From Candidatus Polarisedimenticolaceae bacterium (GTDB lineage Bacteria; Acidobacteriota; Polarisedimenticolia; Polarisedimenticolales; DASRJG01): 64,000 nt of DNA. How positions within the stretch are numbered: the stretch's first letter is position 1; every line of letters begins with the position of its first letter. The stretch spans positions 248,001 to 312,000 of the forward strand of contig DASUCV010000011.1 in the NCBI GenBank assembly GCA_036275915.1. The letters are read 5' to 3'. The notes beneath the pieces are model-generated. The model was not told the DNA's origin, searched no databases, and worked only from the letters and a program-made list of their open reading frames with translations. The translations under genes and the position numbers were made by a program. Of this stretch, positions 26,208-34,357 are shown one piece after another.

Positions 26208-27116
26208 ATGATGCTCATTCTCGCGGCGCTCGTTGCTCTGGCCTCGGTGGCGTCGGATCCCGCTGCCGGCGTCATCGTCGGTGTCTCCGGTCACGTCGTC
26301 GTCCAGGGGGCGTCATCGTCGTCGCAACCGGCGACTCTCGGGATGCGTCTCGCTCCGACCGACGTCGTCGTGGTCGATCGTGGTGCCACCGCGTCGGTGT
26401 ACCTCAAGGGCGGCGGGGTCGTGCGGCTCACCGACGCGACGCGCTTCGCGATTCCCAAGAGCGTCGAGCCGCACGAGGGTGCCGCGAAGCTCAAGAGTGG
26501 GACGATCGCGCAGCTCGAGAGCGGACTCTGGGTCTTGAACGATCCCTCGGGCAGCTTGCTCGTCAGCCCCATGCGCGGCGACGCGGGCTGGGAGGCGGGC
26601 GACGCGCCTCTGCCGCTGACACCGCGTTACGAGGCGCTGACCGAGACGAAGGCGACGTTCGCGTGGACCGGCGGCCCGCCGAAGGCGCGAGTCGTCGTCG
26701 CGAAGAAGCGGGACGTCGTGTGGCGGAGCGAGCCGGCGGCACCCGGCAAACCGCTCGCCGCAGGGAGCGCGCTGGCGCTGGCGCCCGGCGAGGTCTACAC
26801 GTGGTGGCTCGAGCCCGAAGCGGGCGGGGCGCCGCTGTCGGCGGGGGTTCCGTTCCGGGTCGCGGCGGCCGACGTCCTCGACCGCACGCGCGCGCTCGAA
26901 GGCGAGGTGGGGCCGCTCCCGGCCGAAACGGCGAACTATCTCGAGCTGGCCCACTACGTCGGCGCTTCGAGCTGGACCCACGTCATGGCACTCGCGAGCG
27001 TCATGCCCGAGGGCGAAGCGCGGAAGCGCGCGCTCGCCGCGGCCGCCGAGGGACTTCGCCTCGACGAGCGCGGGGCGAAGGCGCTCGCGGCGCAGCTCGT
27101 GGCGACGAAACCCTAG
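26208..27116 (+). CDS. Secreted FecR-like domain protein
   Basis: Protein of 302 residues with an N-terminal signal segment (MMLILAALVALASVASDPAAG). Residues 25-115 resemble a FecR-type beta domain (GHVVVQGASSSSQPATLGMRL, ATASVYLKGGGVVRLTDATRF). A second beta-rich part (about 145-230, TKATFAWTGGPPKARVVVAKK) and a C-terminal helical TPR-like tail follow. The kinase stop TAG is 9 nt upstream, and TAGACT at 26196-26201 could drive a separate leaderless transcript. It probably senses or binds in the periplasm together with the kinase. It is not the anti-sigma FecR type, since no cytoplasmic helix domain or membrane span separates the parts. Confidence 0.65.
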   Translation: MMLILAALVALASVASDPAAGVIVGVSGHVVVQGASSSSQPATLGMRLAPTDVVVVDRGATASVYLKGGGVVRLTDATRFAIPKSVEPHEGAAKLKSGTIAQLESGLWVLNDPSGSLLVSPMRGDAGWEAGDAPLPLTPRYEALTETKATFAWTGGPPKARVVVAKKRDVVWRSEPAAPGKPLAAGSALALAPGEVYTWWLEPEAGGAPLSAGVPFRVAAADVLDRTRALEGEVGPLPAETANYLELAHYVGASSWTHVMALASVMPEGEARKRALAAAAEGLRLDERGAKALAAQLVATKP

Positions 27117-27151
27117 CCGCCCTCGTTCCCCTCCGGTACATTGCACGGCCT

Positions 27152-28567
27152 ATGGACAAGCTCCTCGCCTCGCTCACCGATGCCCTCGCAGGGACGATCC
27201 GCACCCCCGACCAGTTCACCGCCGATCAGGTCCAGAACTACGGGCGGATCTTCCAGTGGACGCCGCGCTTCGTCGTCTACCCGGACTCCGCCCGGGACGT
27301 GACGGCGCTCGTCGAGTTCTGCCGCAAGAACAAGCTGTCGCTGACGAACCGCGGCTCGGCCCACTCGCAGTCGCAGCTCGCGATCAACCAGGGCGGAGTC
27401 CTCGTCGAGATGAAGGCGATGGATAAGATCGGCGCGATCGACCATGACGCTCTCACGGTCGACGTCGAGGCGGGAGTCGTCTGGCGCGATCTCGTCCACC
27501 ACCTCGCAAGGCACGGCCTCGTCCCGCGGGTGCTCACGAACAACCTCGGCGTCACCGTCGGCGGCACGCTGTCGATGGCCGGCATCGGCGTCGCGTCGTT
27601 CAAGTTCGGCTCGCAGGGGGACAACGTCGTCGACATGGACGTCGTCACCGGCGAAGGGAAGCTCGTCACCTGCTCGCCGGAGAAGCATGAGGATCTCTTC
27701 TGGGGCGCGATCGCGGGGCTCGGATCGTTCGGCGTCATCACGCGCGCGAAGCTCCAGCTCCGCAAGATGAAGCCGATGACGCGGACCTACTATCTGCTCT
27801 ACGACGACCTCCGCGTCTTCCTGGACGATGCGCGGATGTCGATGGACAGCGGGACGTGGGATCACCTCGAGTCGTGGGGCGCGCCGTGCGCGCAGGGGAC
27901 CCGGCCGGTGTCGGGGCGGCGCCAGGTCTTCGCGAAGTGGTTCTACCCGTTCCATCTCACGATCGAGTACGACGAGGGGCATCCGCCCGATGACGCGGCG
28001 CTGCTCGCCGGCCTCCGCCCTTACGACAACGTCTACACCGACGACTGCCCGACGATCGATTTCCTCGAGCGGATGGTGCCGGTCTTCGAGCTGTGGAAGA
28101 AGGCCGGGACGTGGGAGTTCATGCACCCGTGGATCGAGTGCATCCTCCCCTGGGAGACGGCGGCCGATTGCATGGAGCAGGTGCTCGCCGACACGCCGCC
28201 CGGGATCCAGGTCGGGGGGCACGTCCTCATCTGGCCCGCGAAGGGGACGACGTCGCGCTCGAAGAACTTCATGGTGCCGGAAGGGGAGAACCTCGTCGGC
28301 TTCGGCCTGCTCCCCGCGGTTCCGCAGAAATTCTGGGGCGAGATGAGCGAGCGCTTCGAGAACGTGAGCCGCATGATGGTCATGTTCGGCGCGAAACGCT
28401 ATCTCTCCGGCTGGGTCAACTTCACGCCGGACGAGTGGAAGGAGCACTTCGGCGCGCGCTGGGACGAGATGGTCGCGCTCAAGCGGCGCTACGATCCCGA
28501 TCACATTCTGAACCCCGGATTTCTTCCGTTCGATGCGCCGAAGCAGGCGGGCGCGGGGAGACGCTGA
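27152..28567 (+). CDS. FAD-dependent oxidoreductase, cytokinin-dehydrogenase-like
   Basis: PCMH-type flavoprotein, 471 residues. The FAD-binding half has RGSAHSQSQLAINQGG, where the histidine is placed like the covalent FAD-linked His of the family, then VTVGGTLSMAGIGVASFKFG, DMDVVTGEGKLVTCSPEKHE and DLFWGAIAGLGSFGVITRAKL. These segments follow the plant and bacterial cytokinin dehydrogenase pattern closely. The C-terminal half contains substrate-cap elements and ends RRYDPDHILNPGFLPF. No signal peptide is seen. Oxidation of an amine or alcohol is expected, but the actual substrate cannot be read from sequence. TACATT at 27137-27142 lies 9 nt before the ATG. An SCP2-like gene starts 2 nt downstream. 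Confidence 0.85.
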   Translation: MDKLLASLTDALAGTIRTPDQFTADQVQNYGRIFQWTPRFVVYPDSARDVTALVEFCRKNKLSLTNRGSAHSQSQLAINQGGVLVEMKAMDKIGAIDHDALTVDVEAGVVWRDLVHHLARHGLVPRVLTNNLGVTVGGTLSMAGIGVASFKFGSQGDNVVDMDVVTGEGKLVTCSPEKHEDLFWGAIAGLGSFGVITRAKLQLRKMKPMTRTYYLLYDDLRVFLDDARMSMDSGTWDHLESWGAPCAQGTRPVSGRRQVFAKWFYPFHLTIEYDEGHPPDDAALLAGLRPYDNVYTDDCPTIDFLERMVPVFELWKKAGTWEFMHPWIECILPWETAADCMEQVLADTPPGIQVGGHVLIWPAKGTTSRSKNFMVPEGENLVGFGLLPAVPQKFWGEMSERFENVSRMMVMFGAKRYLSGWVNFTPDEWKEHFGARWDEMVALKRRYDPDHILNPGFLPFDAPKQAGAGRR

Positions 28568-28569
28568 GC

Positions 28570-28992
28570 ATGGCCGTGACCTTCGGAACGGAGGCGTGGG
28601 CCGAGGCCCTTGCCGCCGAGATCAACCGCTCGAGCGAGTACCGGAACGCGGCCGTGAAATGGGGCGACGGGTTCAACGGCAACGTGCTCCTCGTCTTCGA
28701 CGCCGACACGAAGCTCCCCGAGACGCGGTCGCTGCTCGTGAAGCTCGCCAAGGGCGCGTGCGGCGGTGCGTCGTTCATCGAGGGCGGCAGCCACCCCGAC
28801 GCGGGCTTCGGACTGCGCGCGCCGTTCTCCCTGTGGAAGGACGTGCTCGAGCGCAAGACGATGGCGGCGACCGCGATCCTCTCTGGCAGGATGAAGGTGG
28901 AGGGGGACAAGATGACCCTCCTCAAGCACACGTCCGCGCATCGTGCCCTCGTCGCGTGCGCCTCCGCGATCGACACGGAGTACCCGGCCTGA
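28570..28992 (+). CDS. SCP2-type sterol/lipid-binding-domain protein
   Basis: Small protein of 140 residues with the SCP2 fold pattern: amphipathic start, VKWGDGFNGNVLLVF strands, ADAGFGLRAPFSLWKDVLE-like ligand pocket segment and ILSGRMKVEGDKMTLLKH, which corresponds to the family GKLKIxGDxxLAxK motif. It probably binds a hydrophobic ligand in the cytoplasm. It begins 2 nt after the flavoenzyme stop and overlaps the acetyltransferase start, so all three are probably one operon acting on one compound class. Confidence 0.8.
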   Translation: MAVTFGTEAWAEALAAEINRSSEYRNAAVKWGDGFNGNVLLVFDADTKLPETRSLLVKLAKGACGGASFIEGGSHPDAGFGLRAPFSLWKDVLERKTMAATAILSGRMKVEGDKMTLLKHTSAHRALVACASAIDTEYPA

Positions 28993-29426
28993 TCGTCCGG
29001 GAAGCGGCCGCGGCGGATGCGGCATCGATCGCCGAGCTGTCGGGCCAGCTCGGGTACCCGGCGACCGCTGCGGAGATCGCTTCGCGCATGGAGTGCATGA
29101 CCGCGGACGGCCGCGCCGCGATCTTCGTCGCGGCGGAAGGCGATACCGTCGTCGGCTGGATCTCCGTGCGCGCGGACCTGACGCTCGAAGGCGGCTCGCT
29201 CGCCGAGATCGCGGGTCTCGTCGTCGACGAGGGGCGGCGGAGCGGAGGCATCGGACGCGCGCTCGCCCTCGCCGCCGAGGGCTGGGCGAAGACCCACGGC
29301 CTGCCGAGGATCCGGGTGCGGAGCAACGTCGTCCGCGAGCGCGCCCACGTCTTCTACCGGCGCCTCGGGTACGGCCCCACGAAACATCAGGCCGTTTTCG
29401 ACAAAAAGCTGACCGGATTGCCCTGA
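28989..29426 (+). CDS. GNAT-family N-acetyltransferase, probable CTG start
   Basis: Acetyl-CoA-dependent transferase, 145 residues. Typical GNAT elements are IVREAAAADAASIAEL at the start, ISVRADLTLEGG, AEIAGLVVDEGRRSGGIGRAL (the acetyl-CoA loop R/Q-x-x-G-x-G/A) and VFYRRLGYGPT at the end. No ATG, GTG or TTG precedes IVREA in frame without entering the SCP2 gene deeply. CTG at 28989 gives the usual MIVREA beginning and overlaps the SCP2 stop as CTGA. The start is therefore tentative; the product is not. Confidence 0.85.
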   Translation: MIVREAAAADAASIAELSGQLGYPATAAEIASRMECMTADGRAAIFVAAEGDTVVGWISVRADLTLEGGSLAEIAGLVVDEGRRSGGIGRALALAAEGWAKTHGLPRIRVRSNVVRERAHVFYRRLGYGPTKHQAVFDKKLTGLP

Positions 29427-29431
29427 CCCGC

Positions 29432-29470
29432 CGCGGAAACCAGATTTCCGCGCGAGGCCCTTCGGGCCTC
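29432..29470. terminator. Two tandem hairpins between the GNAT and TonB-receptor genes
   Basis: Two perfect inverted repeats lie side by side: cgcggaaa/tttccgcg (29432-29452, 5-nt loop) and gaggccc/gggcctc (29454-29470, 3-nt loop). The first follows the acetyltransferase stop and probably helps end that transcript. The second sits just before the GGAGGGGGG of the receptor gene and could shield its ribosome-binding site. No T-run follows, so intrinsic termination is uncertain. Confidence 0.5.
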
Positions 29471-29483
29471 GGAGGGGGGCACC

Positions 29484-31472
29484 GTGTCCTTCAAGAGACT
29501 TCTCGCCGTCCTGGCGTTGGGGGCGCTTCATCCGGCGCAGGCGGCCGACCCCGTCGCCGATCGCGAGACCGCGGCCCTCGGCTGGCAAGGGCCCGAGCTG
29601 ATCGCGATCCCGTGGAGCGAGGCGCCCGGCGCCACGACCGTCATCACGGCAGAAGAGATCGAGCGCTCCGGCGTCTCGAACATCTTCGATCTCCTGCGCC
29701 GCGTGCCCGGCGTCGACATCCGCTACACGCCGATGGGCGGGCACATCTCGATCCGCTCGAGCGGGTCGTCTCCCTTCTCCGAAGAAGTGCTCATGCTCAT
29801 CGACGGCTCGCCCTACAACAGCCCCGACAAGGGCGGCTTCCCCGGGCACCCGAACTACACCGGCTTCTTCCCACTGTCGCGGATCGAGCGGATCGAAGTC
29901 GTGCGCGGGCCGGTGTCGGTCGTCTACGGCGCGAACGCGTTCGGGGGCGTCATCAACATCGTGAGCAAGAAGCCGGCCGAGGTTGTCGGCGACAACGGCT
30001 CGAGCCTGAGCGCGCGTCTCGCCGCCGGCAATGAGCGCACGGTGCGAGGCAACGTCGGCGTCGACATCGCCGACAAGAGCGCCTCGGGAGCCGTCGAGGT
30101 CGGCGCCTTCTCCGGAAACACGCCGATCGAGCTGAACGGCGACGCCGATCACCGCCAGAGCTATCTCTACGGTGCCGGCCGCGTCGGGAACTTCTCGGGC
30201 TCGCTCCTCCACCAGCAGAGCGATTACGGCTCGTTCTCGTTCTCGGGGTTCCCGACGATCCCCGCGCACAACGACGTCGATATCATCGACACGCACTACG
30301 ATGCGAGGACGGACCGCACCACGTTCCATTCGTCCCTCACGCTCAACCGCTACCGCGGGACGACCTGCGCCAACTGCCACAACAACCAGAGCGGGCCGCC
30401 GGACAACGCGGTGACCCCGTACGTCGGCGACGAGCGCGAGACCGACTCGCGCGTGCGCGTCGCGCTTCGCACCGACACGACCCTCACCGACCACCAGGAC
30501 CTGACCGCCGGCTTCGAGGCCGAGCGGGACGAGGTGTCGCGCGACATCGTCAAGCAGGACGACGTGCCGAGCGTGCGGTCGGGTGGCGGCCTCTATGCGC
30601 AGCACCAGTGGCACGCGGCGGACGGCGTCTTCCACTTGCTGACCGGCCTCCGGGCCGACATGGCCGAAGGGTTCGCTCCCGCGTATTCCCCTCGCATCGC
30701 GGCGGTCATCGAGCCCGACTCCGACTGGAGCATCCACGTTTCGTGGAGCCGCGCTTACCGGCTTCCGTCGTGGAACGAGCGCTACATCGAGCAGCGCTTC
30801 CTTCCTTACGACATCGCGCCGAATCTCATCGTCGTCATCTACGGCAACCCCGATCTCCAGCGCGAGCGGATCGACTCGGCGCAGGGCGGGTTCGCGTGGC
30901 GCTTCGCCAAGTGGGCGGTTCTGAGGGCCGACCTCTACAACAACGACGTCGACAACTTCATCTATCGCGGCCCCACGTTCTTCGTGCCGGGAACGCCGAA
31001 CGAGATCCAGCAGCCTTACTTGAATCGCACTGATCCGTTCCGCGTCGCGGGAGGCGAGGCGACCCTGCTCACGACCCCGGTCAAGTCGCTCCACGTCAAC
31101 CTCGCCTACGCGTACCGTGCGACGTCGCTCCCCTACGGCGACGCCGCGAACGCCTATGCGCCCCGCAGCCGGGCGTACTTCCTCGCCGACTGGGCTCCCG
31201 GCAAGCACTGGACCGTCAACGTCGCGGCACAGTACTCGAGCGGGTACACGGTATCGTCGCCCGCGATCTTCGGGCTCCGGCCGCAAGGCTCGTACACGCT
31301 CTACGACGCCGCGATCCACTACCGGATTCCCGTCTCACGCGGCGAGATCGCGCTCGAGCTCGACGGTCACAACCTCTCCGACGCGCACCCCTACGAGACG
31401 CTCGTCGCGCCCGACATCAACACGGCGCTCCGCGGCCGCTTCGTCACGTTCGGCGTCAGGCTCACCTTCTGA
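29484..31472 (+). CDS. TonB-dependent outer-membrane receptor with a CxxCH motif
   Basis: Outer-membrane gated barrel, 662 residues. A signal peptide (MSFKRLLAVLALGALHPAQA) is followed by a plug domain (about 45-170) with VITAEEIERSGVSNIFDLLRR, IERIEVVRGPVSVVYGANAFGG and VINIVSK, then a ~22-strand barrel ending in RGRFVTFGVRLTF with terminal aromatic. A possible extracellular loop holds CANCHNNQ (Cys295, Cys298, His299), a c-type heme attachment pattern rare in this family. The start is GTG at 29484 with strong GGAGGGGGG. Downstream lie a periplasmic binding protein gene (1 nt gap) and a hybrid sensor kinase, suggesting uptake and sensing of the same ligand. Confidence 0.93.
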   Translation: MSFKRLLAVLALGALHPAQAADPVADRETAALGWQGPELIAIPWSEAPGATTVITAEEIERSGVSNIFDLLRRVPGVDIRYTPMGGHISIRSSGSSPFSEEVLMLIDGSPYNSPDKGGFPGHPNYTGFFPLSRIERIEVVRGPVSVVYGANAFGGVINIVSKKPAEVVGDNGSSLSARLAAGNERTVRGNVGVDIADKSASGAVEVGAFSGNTPIELNGDADHRQSYLYGAGRVGNFSGSLLHQQSDYGSFSFSGFPTIPAHNDVDIIDTHYDARTDRTTFHSSLTLNRYRGTTCANCHNNQSGPPDNAVTPYVGDERETDSRVRVALRTDTTLTDHQDLTAGFEAERDEVSRDIVKQDDVPSVRSGGGLYAQHQWHAADGVFHLLTGLRADMAEGFAPAYSPRIAAVIEPDSDWSIHVSWSRAYRLPSWNERYIEQRFLPYDIAPNLIVVIYGNPDLQRERIDSAQGGFAWRFAKWAVLRADLYNNDVDNFIYRGPTFFVPGTPNEIQQPYLNRTDPFRVAGGEATLLTTPVKSLHVNLAYAYRATSLPYGDAANAYAPRSRAYFLADWAPGKHWTVNVAAQYSSGYTVSSPAIFGLRPQGSYTLYDAAIHYRIPVSRGEIALELDGHNLSDAHPYETLVAPDINTALRGRFVTFGVRLTF

Positions 31473-31473
31473 G

Positions 31474-32418
31474 ATGAAGCTCGCACGCGCCGCCGCGCTC
31501 GCTCTCGCGCTCCTCCTGGAGCCGGCGGGCCGTGCTCTGTCGTCTTCGCCCGGGGCGCTCGTCGTCGTGTCGCCTGGGCCCGAGGCGTATCGCACGGCGG
31601 GCGACGCGGCACGGCGCTCGATCGACGAAGGCGGCGTTCCCGCGGAGGTCGTCGTGCTCGAGGACGCCGCGGCGGAGAAGCGGGTGGCCGAGCGTCTCGC
31701 GGCGTCGGGCAACGTCGCGCTCGCGGTCGGTGCGAGAGCCGCGCGATTCGTCCGTGCGCAGGCGCCGGACGCACGCCTCGTCTACGCGATGCTCCTCGAC
31801 CCGGAGGCGCTCGGCCTTCCCGGCCCCGGCGACGCGCCCAAGAAGAACATGACCGGCGTCACGATGGACGTCGATCCCGCGGCGCAGCTCGAGGTGCTCA
31901 AGACGCTCGCGCCCGAGGTGAAGAGAATCGGTGTCCTCTACGATCCCGCGATCTCGGGAGCCGCCGTTCGCAAGGCGCAGGCGATCGCGCGCTCGAAGGG
32001 GTTCGAGGTCGTCGCGCAGGCGGTCCGCGGCGAGGGCGAGGTCCTCTCGGCCGCCACCCTGCTCGTTTCCTCGGTCGATGCGCTCTGGGGGATCGCCGAC
32101 TCGACCGTTCTGACCGCCGCGAACGCGCGGGCCCTCATCCTCCTCGCCCTGCGAAGCCACAAGCCCCTCCTCGCGCTGTCCGAGAGTTTCGTCAGAACCG
32201 GCGCGCTTGCGGCGCTCGCCGCCGATCCGGCCGAGGTCGGGCGCGCGGCGGGGACGATGGCGGCGAGCCTCGCGAAGAACGAGCAGCAGCAGGCACCGTC
32301 GCCGATCGGGCCTCCGCGCCTCGATCTGTTCCTCAACAAGGCGACCGCCGAGCACATCGGCGTCGCCGTTCCGCCGCAGCTCGCCGCCAAGGCGAGCGCG
32401 GTCTACCCCACACCATGA
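31474..32418 (+). CDS. Periplasmic ABC-type substrate-binding-like protein (PF04392-like)
   Basis: Exported protein of 314 residues with a signal peptide (MKLARAAALALALLLEPAGRA). The fold follows the ABC_sub_bind pattern: VGARAARFVRAQAPDARLVY, MLLDPEALGL, MTGVTMDVDPAAQLEVLKTL, PEVKRIGVLYDP, DALWGIADSTVL and ALIGVAVPPQL-like end. No permease or ATPase gene accompanies it. With the downstream overlapping sensor kinase (ATGA) it may act as a ligand-binding input to signalling, as seen for other PF04392 proteins next to kinases. Confidence 0.82.
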   Translation: MKLARAAALALALLLEPAGRALSSSPGALVVVSPGPEAYRTAGDAARRSIDEGGVPAEVVVLEDAAAEKRVAERLAASGNVALAVGARAARFVRAQAPDARLVYAMLLDPEALGLPGPGDAPKKNMTGVTMDVDPAAQLEVLKTLAPEVKRIGVLYDPAISGAAVRKAQAIARSKGFEVVAQAVRGEGEVLSAATLLVSSVDALWGIADSTVLTAANARALILLALRSHKPLLALSESFVRTGALAALAADPAEVGRAAGTMAASLAKNEQQQAPSPIGPPRLDLFLNKATAEHIGVAVPPQLAAKASAVYPTP

Positions 32419-34331
32419 GCCATCGCACACCGTTCGCCCGCTCCCTCGCCGTGCGCCTCGTCTCGCCACTCGCCGTCGCGCTCGCGCTTCTCTGCGCCGT
32501 CGGGGTCGTCGTCCTCGGCAACACCGTGCGCTCCGAGGGGAAGCGCGATCTCTCCGAGCGCGCGGAGATCATCGCCGGAACGCTCGCCTACAACGCCGAG
32601 CTGCCGCTCCTCGCGCGGGACGTCGGCGGACTGAAGGCCCTCTTGGACGGCGCCGCGCGGACGAGGGACGTCTCGAGCGCGGCGGTCCTCGACGCGTCGG
32701 GCCGCGTCGTCGCGTCCGTCGTCGCCGACAAGCACGCCGCCGGCGAGCGGGCGATGCTCGTCGTCGAGAAGCCGGTCGAGACCGCTTCTTCCGGCACGGG
32801 CCGCGATGAGGGCGCCTTCGCGCTCGACACCCCGGGAAACGAGACGAAACACGCGATCGGCTCGGTGCGCCTCGTCATGTCGACCGAGTCGACGGACGAG
32901 AGGACGCGGGGGCTCCAGGCGCAGATCGCCGCGGGCGCCGCGATCCTGCTCGCGCTCACGATCGGTCTCGGCGTCTTCATCGCGCGCATCGTCTCCGGCC
33001 CTCTCGGACGGCTCGTCGCCGCGACCGCGCGCGTCGCCCGCGGCGAGGCGTCGGTACGCGTGCCCGTCTCCTCCAGGGACGAGGTCGGCGAGCTGGCGGA
33101 AGCCTTCAACGTGATGGCGCAGGACCTGGAGAAGACCCGCGCCGATCTCGATGCCGAGCGCCGGGCGCTCGAGGACCGCGTCGCCGCGCGCACCGCCGAG
33201 CTGTCGCGTGCGCAGGAAACGTTGATCCACTCGGAGAAGCTCACGGCGGTCGGCCAGCTCGTCGCCGGAGTGGCCCACGAGCTGAACAACCCGCTCACCG
33301 TCGTCCTCGGAAATGCCGCGCTCCTCATGGAGCGCATCAAGGACGAAGACCTGAGGCGCCGCCTCCAGACCGTCGTCTCCGCCGCCGACAGCTCGCGCAA
33401 GATCGTGCAGAACCTGCTCGCCTTCGCGCGCAAGCGCTCCCCCGAGCGCTCCGCGATGAGCCTGAACGAGGTCGTGCAGCAGACGATCGGCCTGCGCGCC
33501 TACCACCTCAGGAGCGAGAAGATCCGCGTCGAGACCGAGCTCGACCCGTCGCTCCCGAAGGTCTCCGCCGACGTTCAGCAGGTCCAGCAGGTCATCTTGA
33601 ACCTGCTCGTCAACGCCGAGCAGGCGATCGAGGACGCGGGCCGCGGCGACCGCATCAAGTTCAGCACGAAGAGAGACGACGAGCGCGTGGTCCTCACGAT
33701 CGAGGACAACGGCCCCGGCATGCCGCCGGACGTCCGCAACCGCATCTTCGAGCCGTTCTTCACGACCAAGGAAGTCGGCCGCGGCACCGGCCTCGGCCTC
33801 TCCATCTGCTACGGCATCATCAGCGAGCACGACGGCGACATCCGCGTCGAGAGCGAGCCCGGGCAGTTCACGCGGTTCACGATCGCGCTGCCGCTCGTTG
33901 CCCACGTCGAGGCGAAACCGGCCGAGCCGAGCGCCGCACAGGTCGCCGAGATCGCGGAAGCGCTCCGCATCCTCGTCATCGACGACGACCCGACCATCCT
34001 CGACCTCGTCACCGCCGCTCTCGACGGTAGCGGCGCCACCGTCTCCGCCGCCCGCGGCGGCCGCGAGGCGATGGGCGTCCTCGCCAAGGGTGAGCGGTTC
34101 GACATGATCCTCTCGGACATGCGCATGCCCGACGTCGACGGCAGCGGCGTCTACCGCTACCTCAAGGAGCACCGCCCCGAGCTGGTCGACAAGCTCGTCT
34201 TCGCGACCGGCGACATCGCCAACGCGAAGTCGGTCGCGTTCCTCGAGTCGGCGGGACGTCCCATCCTGACGAAGCCGTTCTCGATCGCAGCGCTCAGGGA
34301 GACCGTGGCGAGGGTCGCGAAGACGCGATGA
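32415..34331 (+). CDS. Hybrid sensor histidine kinase with C-terminal receiver
   Basis: Inner-membrane kinase, 638 residues. Membrane helix 1 is at about 15-37, a periplasmic CHASE8-like sensor follows ([28 protein letters not shown]), membrane helix 2 at about 175-197, then HAMP ([28 protein letters not shown]), a coiled linker, HisKA with His288 ([13 protein letters not shown]), HATPase ([30 protein letters not shown]) and a receiver with Asp568 ([13 protein letters not shown]). It has no output domain, so a phosphotransfer partner or regulator elsewhere is required. It overlaps the binding-protein gene by 4 nt. Confidence 0.94.
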   Translation: MSHRTPFARSLAVRLVSPLAVALALLCAVGVVVLGNTVRSEGKRDLSERAEIIAGTLAYNAELPLLARDVGGLKALLDGAARTRDVSSAAVLDASGRVVASVVADKHAAGERAMLVVEKPVETASSGTGRDEGAFALDTPGNETKHAIGSVRLVMSTESTDERTRGLQAQIAAGAAILLALTIGLGVFIARIVSGPLGRLVAATARVARGEASVRVPVSSRDEVGELAEAFNVMAQDLEKTRADLDAERRALEDRVAARTAELSRAQETLIHSEKLTAVGQLVAGVAHELNNPLTVVLGNAALLMERIKDEDLRRRLQTVVSAADSSRKIVQNLLAFARKRSPERSAMSLNEVVQQTIGLRAYHLRSEKIRVETELDPSLPKVSADVQQVQQVILNLLVNAEQAIEDAGRGDRIKFSTKRDDERVVLTIEDNGPGMPPDVRNRIFEPFFTTKEVGRGTGLGLSICYGIISEHDGDIRVESEPGQFTRFTIALPLVAHVEAKPAEPSAAQVAEIAEALRILVIDDDPTILDLVTAALDGSGATVSAARGGREAMGVLAKGERFDMILSDMRMPDVDGSGVYRYLKEHRPELVDKLVFATGDIANAKSVAFLESAGRPILTKPFSIAALRETVARVAKTR

Positions 34332-34332
34332 C

Positions 34333-34357
34333 TCCGGTCAAAGTCGCCTGAACCGGA
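34333..34357. terminator. Weak hairpin between convergent genes
   Basis: tccggt (34333-34338) and accgga (34352-34357) can pair around a 13-nt loop in the 26-nt gap between the kinase and the glycosyltransferase genes. It is the only structure in the gap, and short for a terminator. Confidence 0.3.

Noticed and set aside
24579-26294. Upstream extension of the CHAT gene frame through the kinase gene
   Set aside because: The extension is antisense to conserved kinase motifs; the signal peptide and GAGGTG support the start at 24578.
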